Of a DNA stretch of 64,000 bases, positions 33,576-45,900 are shown in pieces (the first letter of the stretch is position 1; each line of letters opens with the position of its first letter). Below the pieces are notes generated by a model. That model worked only from the letters and a program-made list of their open reading frames with translations, was not told the origin of the DNA and did not search any database. Origin of the DNA: Selaginella moellendorffii (Eukaryota > Streptophyta > Lycopodiopsida > Selaginellales > Selaginellaceae); the NCBI RefSeq assembly GCF_000143415.4, contig NW_003314318.1, positions 514,971 to 578,970 of the forward strand, read 5' to 3'. The translations under genes and the position numbers were made by a program.

Positions 33576-34763
33576 CTTGATACACAATGACCTTTAAAGT
33601 TATTAGAACCTAACTGTTACGATAATTTATTAAAGGTAAGAGTGTTTAGGATGTAGGGTTTGGAATGTGCGCTTTCTTCCTCTCCAAATCCAAGCAATGC
33701 CGCTCTTTTCCTGTTGAGTTCCTAGAATGCGCCATGCCTGTGCGCTGCGAATCCATGTTTTTCTTGCCCGGAAATGCCTTGCAAGTGATGCTCTACACTT
33801 GATCGCTGAAAGTTTTCTCATTTCTCAGGTAAGTCCTGTTGAGAAACTATCCACACCTGATGCAATGCCAAGGCACTGATACTGATATGGGCTTGCGTGC
33901 TTGAGAGAAAAGAAAAGGAAAAGGAGAGACTTGGAAGAGAGGCAGGAATTTCTTGTGGCTTGTTTTTGGAATCCAATGCCGCCGTGCTAAAGTTTAACTA
34001 GCTAGTGGCTTTCTCTGGGCCTGGCCCTGTGTCCTTGGCTCATTAGACTTGTATTTCTTTTGTGGATGCTTGTTTGTACTCGTGCTTGCTGCTGCTGCTA
34101 TCATTCTCGTACCACTGCTATTTTAGCTCTCTCTCTCTTGTTGTTGCCGAATTGAGTGATTGATACTCCATATCCCGCAACATCCCAGCGAGAGGAATTA
34201 TCCATTAATTAGCAGTGAGAGCAAGGAAAGTGATAGGCTCTCACTCGGGGCACTCCTTTTCCTCTTCCTTCTTGGGAGTTCTTGGGAGCTTTCATACTGT
34301 ACAAGTGTTGCAAGTGTACAGGAAGAACAGAACTTACAACGTTCTTTGTTTGTGTGCTCTGTTTCAGGGAGTTTTGTTCACAGTCTCACACAAACATACA
34401 AAGAGAGGTATGGGCATCTCCCTGTGGCAGGCCGAATATCACACCAAAGCCGGATACAGATACAGATCGGATCACCCGGGTACGCTTTTATATTATTTCC
34501 AGAGCAGGCTAAAGAAGTGAGACAAAATGTAAGGGGTGGGAGGAAGGAGTAGTCTATTCTTTCTTCTAGGCACGGAACTAGAAACCATGGCTGGTGGATC
34601 CAGCCGCTCACCGCTGCTGGTCACCGCTACAAGATGTGAGAGTCGTGGGCTTTGAGCTTCTGGACAAAGCAGCGAGGAAAAAGAAGAGTTTTTTCTCCTC
34701 CTTTCCCATCTCAGAGGTGTGTAGTCATAGATAGGGATAAAAGGAGGAGCGGACAGGAGGGAT
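33576..34763. other. Intergenic region between the dehydrogenase and coiled-coil genes
   Basis: About 1.2 kb without a recognisable gene. Short open frames (for example 34160-34552) have no domain or splice support. The last part may be a long 5' UTR of the coiled-coil gene. Pyrimidine-rich CTCTCTCTCTTG occurs near 34126-34138. Nothing else stands out. Confidence 0.5.
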
Positions 34764-37010
34764 ATGGGCAGATCCAAGGCCATTGTTGTTCATCAACAGC
34801 AGCAGCATCAAGCGAGAAAGAGCGGTGATGCGGTGCACAGGCCAGCAAACATACGCATCAGGCGTGCGATACTGGCTGGGAAGCGGGGGCCTACGACGCC
34901 AGTTCCGAGCTGGAAGCTGTACGAGAATCCTTCCTACGACGGGATCATGGCGGGGAGCGAGGCTGCCGGTCGCCAGATAACTATCTCGGCACGAAAGTTA
35001 GCCGCCACGCTGTGGGAGCTCCAGGAGCTTCCGCTTTGTCCTGCCAGAGGAGGCCCACCTTCGTCGGCTAAAATGCGCTCGCGCTCATCGTCACAGGCCA
35101 GGCAGCGGGAGTCCGTTGCAAGTCCAAAGCATCTGATGCTGCCTCCACCGTCGCCTACGACCCCCGTTCCTCACAATGTAAGCAAAGCCTTGTTTTCTCT
35201 TTCTTTCCTCTCTAGTTGAGTGCTTTTCCCAGATTTTTTTTTCTCTCTAGAGTTGCGAGTTTTGCAAGTTTGGATCACTTTGTTTCTGATGTAAGTTTGT
35301 GCCTCGCAGGCCACTAACAATCAGAGAAGAAGCCCATACTCGGACTCGGTAACCTATCACAGCCGAAGAGCGTCGGAAGAACTCTACGCGTCGGAAACAT
35401 CCCGGCACAGCTTTGAGGTGACTATTCTTGCATTGCATTGCGTTGCATGGCCTGTACTAAACTGTTTCTATTTTTTCTTTTTTCCGTAGATGGAGTCCCA
35501 GAATAAACAGCAGCAACAGCAGCAGCAAGATATGGTCGACGAAGTTGCTTCGCGAGTAAAAGAATGCCTTCCAAACTCGAATGATTTCCTCAAAGTTCTA
35601 TCGCACATCCGGGGCATGGACCAGCAACAAGCCGGATCGACTCCTTTGGCTACTGTTCTACGGGTGGAGCTAGAACACACACGACAGCGGGTGAGAGAGC
35701 TGGAACACGCCAACAAAGCGGCTCGCAGGGACGTCGAGATCCTCTTGGAGAGAAGCGAGAGCGAGAGGGCTGCATGGCGAGCCAAAGAACAGGAAAGGTG
35801 GCGAGCCATCGTTATCGAGGCGAAGAGCGAGGCCGAGGAAGAGAAGCGGCATAAACGCAAGGCCGAGCACCTGAACCGGAAGCTGGCACGGCAGCTGGAA
35901 GAGACAAGCTCGGCTCTCTCGAAAGCCATGAACGATCTGGAGCGAGAGAGAAAGGCGAGGCAGCTGATGGAGGAAGTGTGCGACGAGCTGGCTCGTGAGA
36001 TCGGGCAGGACAAGGCGGAGGTGGAGGAGCTCAAGCGAGAGTCGGAGAAAGTCCGCGAGGAGGTGGAGGAGGAGCGAAGGATGCTGCAAATGGCGGAGGT
36101 GTGGCGGGAGGAGCGAGTCCAAATGAAACTCGCGGAAGCGCGCCACGAACTGGAAGAGAAGAACGCGAGCCTGGACAGGCTTCGAGGCGAGCTGGAGGAG
36201 TTTCTGCGGAACAAGTCCGCGGCAAGAGCCGGCGAGAGCCAGGAGCTGGACAAGGCGACGACGCTGCGAGCCGCGGTGGATTCCCTGCGGAAGCCAAACG
36301 AGACTGGGAGCTCGGCCGAGGAGGACTTACACTCGATCGATCTGAACAAGGAATCGCTCTACGATCGAACGCAAGGGAACCGCTGGACTTACGCCAGGAA
36401 CAAGCAGGGCCAGGCGGACAATCCAGCCGAGAAGAGGCAAGAGCTGCGGAGAAAAGCCGTCAGGGGACGGAGGAGGCTTCGGAGGCAGCGAACTTACGAC
36501 GAGAACAGCCTGGTGGAGCAGCAGTCGACGGAGCAAGAGAATGGTCCGGACGAGAGCTGCTTCGATGGACGAGGTGAGGGCTATGGTTTCGGCCCGAGCA
36601 GAAGGATCGACACGATTCCAGAGCAGCAGGAGCTCTACATGGAGAGCGTCCGAGCTTCTTCCAGGCAGCACAGAGGAGGAGGAGCTTGGCATGGCAACAA
36701 CGAGGAGGACGAAGAGGAAGACGAGGACGGGGATCAACAAACGCTATGCAAAGCTGAGGATGATTTCGCTCTCGAGTACGCACAGCACAGGAGGAGCCAA
36801 GACGGGAGCACGCCGACGCTGTCGCCTCTGCTGCACTCGTCGTTTCCATTGATGAGCTCCTCGATGGTGGCGACGCCCCAGAGAAATAGCTGGAGCTCTT
36901 CCGGGGACGTGAATTGGCCGCGGTCGAGCAGCCGAGACAACAGCCTGAGAGCCAAGCTGTTGGAGGCCAAGATCATGGACGAGCCTGTGCACCACCACCA
37001 TCGCGTTTGA
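34764..37010 (+). CDS. BRANCHLESS TRICHOME/USO1-like coiled-coil protein
   Basis: Three exons (34764-35177, 35310-35417, 35490-37010) give 680 aa. The N-terminal part has the conserved plant motif ISARKLAATLWELQELP (about residues 75-91). From about residue 180 to 425 there is one long coiled coil, including RQLMEEVCDELAREIGQDKA and MAEVWREERVQMKLAEARHE, which are the signature blocks of this plant family (BRANCHLESS TRICHOME and relatives once labelled intracellular transport protein USO1-like). The C-terminal third is basic then acidic and low-complexity (EEDEEEDEDGD) and ends in a His run (HHHHRV). Family members act in cell-shape control and microtubule/actin-linked processes. Gln runs (QQQQQQQ) flank exon 3. 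Part of its 3' end is duplicated at about 39231-39330. Confidence 0.85.
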
Positions 37011-37269
37011 ACTAGAATTACCATTTCATGGTCAAGGTTGACGCTTTTGACAATTGACTGTGCACTTGGTCAAACTTTGTAGCAATTAATTTATCATACA
37101 TTTTACGGCCAACGAAGGAGGGGAGGAAGACGTCGAAGATGCGGCCTCAAATTTCAATCTTGCATGTTTGCATCACGATGCGCTATCAAAGCAACATATA
37201 GATAGAGATAAATAGATGACCTCCTGCCATTCTCCAATGGTACAATGGCAGTTTTTCTTACTATCTAAC

Positions 37270-39130
37270 AAGCGGCTTGAAGATCCAGTTCTGCTCCATG
37301 AAGGTCTCCATCTTGAGCATAGTCACAACCCGGACACAAAAAACCTGTGAGGGGTCTCTGGTCCTCCCACGGAAGGCTACCACCATCAAGCAGCAGTAAA
37401 CAGTCCCTGGACGCAGTCTTTCAGGTTCCGAGGTTCCTCAAAGAACAGTGCACAGCTCCCAATCTTTTATCGGCGGGATCGAGACTGTGACGAGAGCACG
37501 CGGCCAGGCCTTTGCTACAGCTCCCTGAGAGGATCGAGCCCCGGCCGACAGGCCATCCCCCAGTCAATGAGGTGGTACACACCATTTTTGCAGCATATGT
37601 TCCGCAGGGCAATGTCGTTGTGGCAAATGCCATGCGCGTTGAAAACCCGGACGAGCGTTGCATAGAGCTGCTCGCCATTTGCCGTGGTGAAAGGAGGCCT
37701 TTCCTCTAGCGCGAAACCAGCGTCTCGAATTAGCATGGGTGGTCTATCAATTCCCTTCACCTCCACCGGAAAGGCTGCCAGTTCCTCGTCTTGCAGCAGG
37801 GAGTGTCAGAACATGTCACGCTCAACCTGGAACCAAAACTCCCACGGCCACTTGGATGACATGAGCACCATCTGCGCTTGCCTCGCGTTCCTGTTCGGCC
37901 CCAGCTTCAGCCACCACTGCTCGCCATTAATCGTCACTGAGACTACAGTCGACAGAGCCGCGGCACGAGCGGCCCGGTTCACCGTCACCGCCTCCACTGC
38001 CTAGGCCTTCACGTGGATTGCCATCTCCAAACTTTCGTTACCAATCCTGTATCCACTAGTTGCTCTCACTTTGACTTGCTGTCCTTCGCTTCACAGGTGC
38101 ACTGCTCCTCAGCTCTCGCTTGAAGCTGGAAATCCTCGTACACGTCGTTGGCACAGTGCCACACAATGCTCTTCATGGGTAGTAGTCTAACGGTTCACCG
38201 TCAACCGGCTGATTGAGCAGGCGCTGTCGCTGGAAAATAACACCCTTCGGGATGTCAAGAACAGAGTGGAGAGCCTCCGCCCAGTGAAGGCAAAGCCCCT
38301 GAAAGTGTTGCTGAAATCCAGATTTGTGCACCGTTCTGCGTTTCTCTGAGCTTCGTATTTCGCCTGGAAGCACTGGTTTGAGAGGCGCACGAGCTCTCCC
38401 CGTGCTTCTGCTAGCTTGTGGTAGTCACCTTCTTATCTGACTTGCCTTGTGCAGGCATTCTTGGAGAACCGCTCACAAAGATGTGGCACTGCCGCTTCCT
38501 TGTGCTGGCCAGTTGATCAATGCCGTAAGTCACCTCCTTTCGCATGCCGAACCACAATCGCCATGACCTCCGCCACCACGTGCATGAAGCTCTCGTATTG
38601 CTTCTTAACTGTATCCCAACCACACACACCTCCAGCCTGAGGTTTTCGATAGCCTGCAGGATGTTCGTGTTGAGTATACGCTCTCTATGACATGATCCTA
38701 GATGGCAGGAGTGCCACTTCACTGATCCAGGTGTAGGCTAGAGGCGTGTCTCTTCATCATGTATATATATCTTTGATATTATATACGACTATCCTTGGAG
38801 TCATCCACCATCGTAGCTTCCGCTCTTCTTCTCTTCAGTTCGTGTTGGGGTCCGGGTCCGTGACAAACCGAGTCCAGAAACGTTCCAGAGGACGATATCC
38901 AACCCACAGCGGTATTGGCACCGAAGTGAGAGCGTAGTCACTTCCTTGAGGTCGACCATCTAAAAACCATCAGAAAAACATGTAAGCTTACCAAGAGTGG
39001 GTTCCGATTTCATAGCTTCGCTTTCGTCCAAGCATGAGCCTGAAGAAACCCCATCCTTGTCGATCTTGCCCAGGACCTCTAAATCCTCTGTGACTTGTGG
39101 CTTTGAAACATGCATTTATAGCGTTTTCTT
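37270..39130 (-). pseudogene. Kinase-like gene, broken copy 1 of a tandem pair
   Basis: Read on the minus strand, several frames align with the neighbouring copy at 39440-41160. The segment 37997-37806 (VSVTINGEQWWLKLGPNR, WFQVERDMF) ends in a TGA at 37808-37806 where copy 2 has a Ser codon. The frame resumes and encodes a protein-kinase-like catalytic loop, HGICHNDIALRNICCKNG, then a DWG in place of DFG (YHLIDWGMACRPGLDP). A one-base deletion relative to copy 2 then shifts the frame to a stop at 37515. Upstream exons (38722-38173) are also interrupted. HxDxxxxN followed by DWG is typical of atypical kinase-like folds, including some effector-like families; the family is not identified. The 5' part (about 38990-39130) keeps only traces of the acidic N-terminal exon. 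Confidence 0.65.
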
Positions 39131-39230
39131 ACGAGAGTTAGTGTGGAATTTTTTCACCTTGCACTTATTGTCCTTGCCCTCTGTTGTTATTTCATCAAAG
39201 AAGAATTACCTGTAGTTAATATATACATAC

Positions 39231-39330
39231 GAGCAAGGACGGGAGCACGCCGACGCTATTGCTGCTGCTGTGTTTCCATTAATGGTGGCGACGCCACAGA
39301 GGACAAGCTGGAGCACTTACTGAACTTCAA
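39231..39330 (+). pseudogene. Truncated duplicate of the 3' end of the coiled-coil gene
   Basis: AAGGACGGGAGCACGCCGAC, then GTTTCCATTAATGGTGGCGACGCC, CAGAGGACAAGCTGGAGC and TGAACT closely resemble 36800-37015 in the last exon of the coiled-coil gene (AGACGGGAGCACGCCGACGC, GTTTCCATTGATGAGC, GTGGCGACGCCCCAGAGAA, TGGAGCTC). The copy has internal deletions and no open coding context. It marks the left boundary of the second unit of a segmental tandem duplication that also carries the kinase-like gene. Confidence 0.7.
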
Positions 39331-39439
39331 AGTTAAGGTCAAGCTTTCAGGCTCAACAAACACTCAAAGGCAGTCAATAAGCTCAATGCATTGACTCGCA
39401 TTGAATATATTACTGTCATTGACTTTTAGAACGCCAATC

Positions 39440-41160
39440 TTCATGGTGGAGGTATCAACAAGCCGCTTGAAGATTCAGTATGAAGCTCTCATCTTCGGCC
39501 ATCTTGCGCATTGCTTCATACCGGGCACAAAGAACTTGGTAGACGTTTCTGGAAGCCGCCGCTTCCTTCCACGGAAGACTACCACCATTGAGCAGCATCA
39601 AGCAGCAGTATAGTAGTCCCTGTACGCAGTCTTTCAAGTCCTGAGGTTCCACAAAGAACAGTGCACAGTCCGGCGACAGGGTCCAAGCTGTTATCAGCGG
39701 AAGCCAGACTTTGACGAAAGCACACGGCCAGGCCTTCGCTACAGCGTCCGCGAGAGGATCCAGCCCCGGCCCGCAGACCAGTCCCCAGTCGATAGCTGGT
39801 CTCCCGATTCCCTCCACCTCCACCGGAAAGGCTACCAGGTCTTGCAGCAGGGAATGGGAGAACATGTCGCGCTCAACCTGGAACCAAAGCTCCCAGGCAC
39901 ACTTCTTCGATGGCATGAGCGCCATCTCCGCTTGCCTCTCGTCCCTGTTTGGCCCCAGCTTCAGCCACCACTGCTGGCCATTCACCGTCACTGAGACCAC
40001 AGTTGACATAGCCGAGGGACCCGGTTCACCGTCACTGCCTCACTGCCGCTGCTGCATTCGTGCGGACCGCCAGCTCCAAACTTTCGCCACCAATCCTGTA
40101 TCCGCCAGCGGCTCTCACTTTGAGTTGCTGTCCTCCGCGCCACGCTCCTCCGCTCTCGCTTGAAGTTGGAAGTCCTCGTACGCCTTGTTAGCGCAGTGCC
40201 ACACGATGCTCTTCATGCACTCTCCCCACGCGTCAACCGGGTAGTACTTAAGCGGTTGGCTGTCGTCAACCGGTTGCCCGTCCTTGATCAGGCACTGTCG
40301 CTGGAAAATAACACCCTTCGGGATGTCAAGAACCGAGTGAGCCACTGTGACAGCCTCAACCTCCCGCCCGTGAAGGCAAAGCCCCTGACAGTGTTGCTGA
40401 TATCCGGATCTGGGTTGTAGCCCAGTGCGAGCTTCTGAGCTTCGTATTTCGCTAGGAAACACTGATTCGAAAAGCGGACCAGCTCTCCCCGTGCTTCTGC
40501 TAGCTTGTGAGCAGTCACGTTCTTATCTGACTTACCTTGTGCAGGCATTCTTGGAGAACCGCTCACAAGGATGTATCACTGCCGTTGAGCAATGCTGTAA
40601 GTCACCTCCTTCCCCAGACGATCGCCATGACCTCCGCCATCACGCGCATGAAAGTCTCGCATTGCTTCTGAACTGTATCCCAGTCCTGTTCCTCGTCAAC
40701 CACGCACACCTCCAGCCCGAGGTTTTCGATAGCCTGAAGGATCGGGTTCCGCGTCCGAGACAAACCGATTCCAGAAACCTTCCAGAGGACCTACGGTATC
40801 CAACCCACAGCGGTTCCAGCTTACTAGCATCGAAGTGTCTATCCCAAGAGCGTAGTCGCTTCCTTGAGGTAGAGCGCGTTCTGAGAAGAAAGATCATCTA
40901 CAAAACCATACATCTTTATAAGTTATAATTACAAGCCACAAGCTTACCAAGTGTGGGCTTGAACGATTCCAACAATTTCACGCGGGCACGAAGCTCATCA
41001 GGGGCTTCCAAACTCTCCCTTTTCCGCTTTCGTCCGTAGGAAACCATGAGCCTGAAGAAACCCACCATTTCTGTATCTTTGTCAATCTCGTCCAGTTCGT
41101 CTAGATCCTCCTCGGATGCATCCTTCATACTCTCCAAGTACTTCAGTAAGGAAGTGGCTG
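39440..41160 (-). pseudogene. Kinase-like gene, broken copy 2 of a tandem pair
   Basis: This copy keeps longer frames than copy 1. They include an acidic then basic N-terminal exon (41137-40916; EEDLDELDEIDKD, YGRKRKRESLEAPDELRAR), a middle part (40897-40115; LVRFSNQCFLAKYEAQK, VLDIPKGVIFQRQCLI, MKSIVWHCANKAYEDFQLQA) and a C-terminal part (40009-39455). In the C-terminal part VEVEGIGRP is joined directly to AIDWGLVCGPGLDP: about 150 bp that in copy 1 encode the HND catalytic loop are missing. The middle exon also contains a stop (GGA TAG, near 40846) in the frame set by the first exon, so frames do not join cleanly. It therefore cannot make an active kinase-like domain. Whether a shorter product is made is unknown. 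Confidence 0.6.
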
Positions 41161-41280
41161 TGAACAGTCAGCAGCTTGGGTAGCCACCTCGAAACACGCT
41201 AAAACACAATGAATCTTCGATCCAGGAATCACAAAAGACTCACCAGAGTAGGCAACTTACAAAGCTTACTCACATTAATC

Positions 41281-42686
41281 TTAGTTTTTCTTCCTTGACT
41301 TTCTACCAGCCTTCCTTCTAGGCTTGCCAGATTTTCCATTCTCCTGATAACAAAAAGGTTGGGATGCAAACACATCAAAACAACCAATACCTTCATGTAG
41401 CGTTTGTAGCCTTCTTTACCCATCATACGTTGTCCTTCGGCCGTGACATACACCTGAGATTTTGCCAATTATCATAACAGTACCAAAACCAAGAGAACGA
41501 AAAGTACCTTGCTACCACCCGATGTTAACCAATATCCTTTCCTTCCCGTCGTTCCTGTGCTGGCATTTTCTTGAAGGATCCGCGCATTGGAGTTTCCATT
41601 CTTCCGCTTATTGCCTCGAGTAGTCTTGCTCCTTGCTTGCGGCTGTGTTTGAACAGCGTCGAAATCCTTAGAACCAGCCGGGCCCGAGAACTTGGCTCTT
41701 ACTGCACTGTTTCTTCCAAATTGCCCTCTGCAATTATTTTCAGTGTACGATCAGCTTCATCGAAGACAAAACCCGTACCTGTAGTCGATATATACAGGCT
41801 CTCCGCTGTTGCCTTGTTCGAGATCATCAACAGATAAAAAGTGAGGAAATCTCTCGCGTCTGAGTTGAGCGGTCTGCATGTCTGTGGACGGAAAGGAGCT
41901 GCCTGGTTGTTCTTCGTACTCCTCATCAAGGTCTATACAGATCGTGTTGTCTCGGAACTCGTATAAGGGAGTCTTTGCTTTTTCGGTTCCCGAGCTTGAG
42001 CTTGCCTTTCCAGCTGACGACCAGTCGACGCCAGCAGTGGAAAATGTCGATGGCGGACTGGCGTACGTATTCTCTATCCCTTGGAACTTTACCTCCTTGG
42101 AACCAAGGCTGGTTTTCTTACATGTTACTCGGGAATGCAAAGCCGAAGGTAGAATTTCCTCGTTTGCTTCTCTTCTTTCATATACTGGAGGTGTTCTGAC
42201 GGGCTTGAGCGCAGAGAACGATCTGGGATTATACGACTGGGATTGAGATCCTACCAAAAAAAAAAAGAAAGAGAAAATCAAATAAGAAGTCCGTAGAGAA
42301 AGAAACTTACTATTTGGCTGTTCCTCTTCGGAAGAAAACTCCTCAATCTCGTCAGCACAACTTGTATCTGTAACAACACTTCTCGTCGACGGTGAGCACG
42401 TCTTCTCCTCAAAAACGCTCTTTGATGGTCCGCGACGAAGACGCTTCAAACTTCTCTTTGGAGTGGCTTCGACAAGATCAACACCACCATCGTCATCGGC
42501 CAGGAAAGAACTCTCATTTGTAGCAAATGACGACCTAGCACCTGCTCTAGCGCTACCCGCATCATCCCTCCTTCCACTCACGCCCGCCGCTGGAGCGGCA
42601 GAAAAAAAATCGTCCAGCCCCAACGAGAAAGACGGCACCTGCGTCTCATCTAAGCCCAGAGAAAACGAGGGAGGCTCAAAATCCAT
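41281..42686 (-). CDS. Plant protein of unknown function with a basic, conserved C-terminus
   Basis: Five exons (42686-42311, 42250-41779, 41727-41508, 41453-41391, 41343-41281) give 397 aa. The N-terminus carries a repeated short motif (PPSFSLGLDE, VPSFSLGLDD) resembling a docking peptide. The middle is disordered, Ser/Pro- and acidic-rich, with basic stretches (KRSLKRLRRG). The C-terminal about 80 residues are highly basic, with KTTRGNKRKNGNSN, GRKGYWLTSGGSKVYVTAEG, GYKRYMK and a tail RRKAGRKSRKKN, which looks like a nuclear localisation and nucleic-acid-binding region. I recognise the GRKGYW-type motif as conserved-looking but cannot name the family. A telobox (AAACCCTAG, about 42796) lies upstream. 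It is 228 bp from the stop codon of the upstream ABCB gene. Confidence 0.65.
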
Positions 42687-42914
42687 CGCCCGCGACTCAC
42701 AAATCCTGGAGATCTAAGCTGCCGCTACTCAATCCAGCCTAGAATCGCCCATAGTCGACTCACCGCATCGATCCCGCCCTCGCATTGCGCTCTGCAAACC
42801 CTAGCTCCCTCCACTTCTTGGGCGCGATATTTGAAACAAAAGGGCTCTTAATATTTAACGAAGATTCACCCTACTCTGTTTTTAGGGCTCTTCACAATCT
42901 AACAAGAAATTATT

Positions 42915-45900
42915 CTACGAATCTTTTTGTAAAGAGGCGCGACCAGCGAAGTATTGCCTGTGAATCAATGAGAAGTAGACTCCCTTGTTCGTCTTCCTCT
43001 TCTTGGCTATGGTGTTAGTAGCGGCCATGGTGGCTTCTTCGTTCTCGTCTTCTCCTTCCTCCTCCATACCTTGCCATTGGAGGAGATCCTCGTGAGAGCC
43101 TTGCTCCACAACGCTACCGTCCTGGACCACGGCTATGGAGTCGGCATTTTGGATCGTGGATAGCCTGTGAGCCACCACGATCGTCGTCCGGCTGGCCATT
43201 ATCGTCTCTAGAGCCTGCTGGACGATCTCCTCCGACTCGGCGTCGAGAGCGCTCGTTGCCTCGTCCAGCAGGAGGATCGCCGGGTTCTTGAGGATGGCCC
43301 GCGCGATTGCGATGCGTTGCTTCTGCCCGCCGGAGAGCTGGAGACCTTTCTCGCCCGCGAACGTCGAGTAGCCATCCGGCAAAGCGCTGCAAAGTCGATT
43401 CTATCAGTGCCAAGTAAATGACGAAAAAGAACGGAAGTCATGAAAACGAAAGCAAATCCCACGAAAACAAGAGAATCGCACAAGCAATATCAAAAGCAAA
43501 TCCCACGAAAACAAGAGAAAGAAAGCACGGAAAAGTCTAGCACTAGGTGAAGAACACGAAGGCACGAGAACAAACATGAAGCATATCGTGAAAATATATG
43601 AAAGAATGGAAGTCATGAAAACGAAAACAAACCTCATGAAAACAAGAGAAGCACACAAGCAATATCAAAAGCAAGGAAAAGTCTAGCACTAGCTGAAGAA
43701 CACGAATACACGAAAACAGACATGAAGAATATAGTTGCTAGGAGTGTTGAAAGTTTACCTGATGAAGCTGTGAGCGTTTGCTGCTCGTGCTGCCTCCACC
43801 ACTTCCGAATCACTCGCGTTCTCGGTCCCGTAAGCGATGTTCTCCCAGATACTTGTGGCAAACAGCGTCGGCTCCTGGCTCACAAGAGCAATCTGTCTTC
43901 TCAGCCACTTTAGACTCAATCCCCGGATGTCCCTGCCATCGATGGTAACCTTCCCACCAATCGGATCGTAAAACCTCTCGATCAGTCCGATGGCAGAGGA
44001 CTTCCCGCAGCCGCTTTCGCCAACCAGTGCTACAGTCTGGCCAGCATTTACTCGCAGCCTGAAGTTTTTCAGCACGAGCAAGTCCGGCCTCGATGGGTAC
44101 GCGAAGTAGACGTCGTAGAACTCGACGTCACCTTTGAGAACCGGCACACACTTGGCAGAGTCCTTCTCTGCATCTATCTCTGTCTTCCTGTCCAAAATCT
44201 CAAACACGGACTTCACCGCTGAGACCCCCTTGGCAAGATCAGGACTGAGAGTTCCCGCTTCGGCTAAAACTCGTCCCGTGCTCACCAATATGAAAATCGT
44301 CTTCAAAACCGCACCAAACGTGCTCTCCCCGTGCTTCACCAGCAGGCCTCCATACCAAAAATCCAGCCCCCACGATGCGTAGAGAATAAACTGAGCTACT
44401 CCCAGGCTAAACCCCGCAATATGTGACCGCTTCATGGTCTCTCGAATCGGAACTTCGAGCTTCGACTTAAAAAACGCCAGAACCCGCTCCTGTGACGAGA
44501 ATGCCGTGACTGTCCGGTGATGTGATACTGCCTCGCTTGCAATTTTGCAGGCTTCCCTCTGTGCTGCCGCAGTATTCTGAGCAAATCCTCGCAGACATAT
44601 ATTTTTCACGTAGTAGCAGAGGATGATGAGTGGTTGTATCGCTATTATCACCATGGCCAGCTTCCACGAAGTTATAAGCCCAACGATAAAGCTCACTGAC
44701 GTTGCGCTTGCTGTCTGGACGAGTAGAGAAATACGATCACCAACAAGTCCACGAACCTGCAACATGGTAAAGGAGGGTGAGAATAAATAGGAGAAACGTA
44801 AAAAAGAACTCACCATGCTTGCATCCGAAGCTAGTCTGGAGCACAAAGCACCAGTTGAGTTTTCTTCTCTATCGAACCAGCCGACTTCAAAACTGAGCAT
44901 TGAAGCCAGCAACTTCTCACGTACCCTCTTTGTCAAGCTCTCGCCAAGTGCCGCAAAGCTGCAATGTTGCACAATGTTCACAATGAACGAAGCAACTCCC
45001 AGACCGAGGAAGGCGTAGACGTGAATTCGAACTGTTTGGTGAAGCTTCTCTACGTCAGTCGTGTAGTAGCTTGCGACCATGCTACCAAGAAGAAATGCGT
45101 AAAACGGATGGACGAATCCAAAAGACACTGCACCCCAGAGTCCCAGAAGGCCTTGCTTCCACTCGGGCTTGTTTAGTGCCAGAAGTCTGGCAACGGACGG
45201 CTTCTTAACTTTTGGCTTGCTCTTCACCTTCCTGCTGGTTCTTGATGGAAGTCTTGTGTACCTGTTAATATCCTTCTCACTGGTTGCTGAAAGTTCCACG
45301 TCGACGAGATCCCCTTCAGTCGCCGATGAGACTTTCATGACTTGTTCTGTTGCGGGATTGATTTCATAATGCCCGGAGCTGTTTGCTTGCTTCATGAGTA
45401 GAGAAGCGTACACCCCCGTCTTCTCAGCTACAAGCTCTTCGTGACTGCCGGATTCGACCGCTATACCAGAATCCATAACTACAATCAGATCAGCTTCTTG
45501 AACTGTCGATAACCTGTGAGCCACTATGACCGTTGTCCGCTCCATACGTGCCCTTTCTAGTGCTTGCTGAACTGCTTGCTCCGAGAGACTGTCTAGAGCA
45601 CTAGTCGCTTCATCCAGCAAAAGAATTGGCGGATTTCGAATCAATGCTCGTGCTATGGCAATTCTTTGCTTTTGTCCACCAGAAAGCTGAACACCACGTT
45701 CTCCAACCTGAAATAATTATAGTAAGACAAAATTTGGATTTAGAAGTGAGCTTACTTGTGTGTCGTAGCCTCTCGGCATTCTCTGTATGAAGTCGTGCGC
45801 GTTGGCAAGTTTTGCTGCGTGAGTAATCTCTTCCATGCTCGCGTTTTCTTTCCCATACAAAATGTTCTCCCGTATCGAAGTTGCAAATAATCCCGGCTCT

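Noticed and set aside
35468-36349. 293-codon minus-strand open frame rich in Ser and Arg
   Set aside because: It is the complement of the coiled-coil exon; such shadows are expected opposite Glu/Arg-rich coding sequence.
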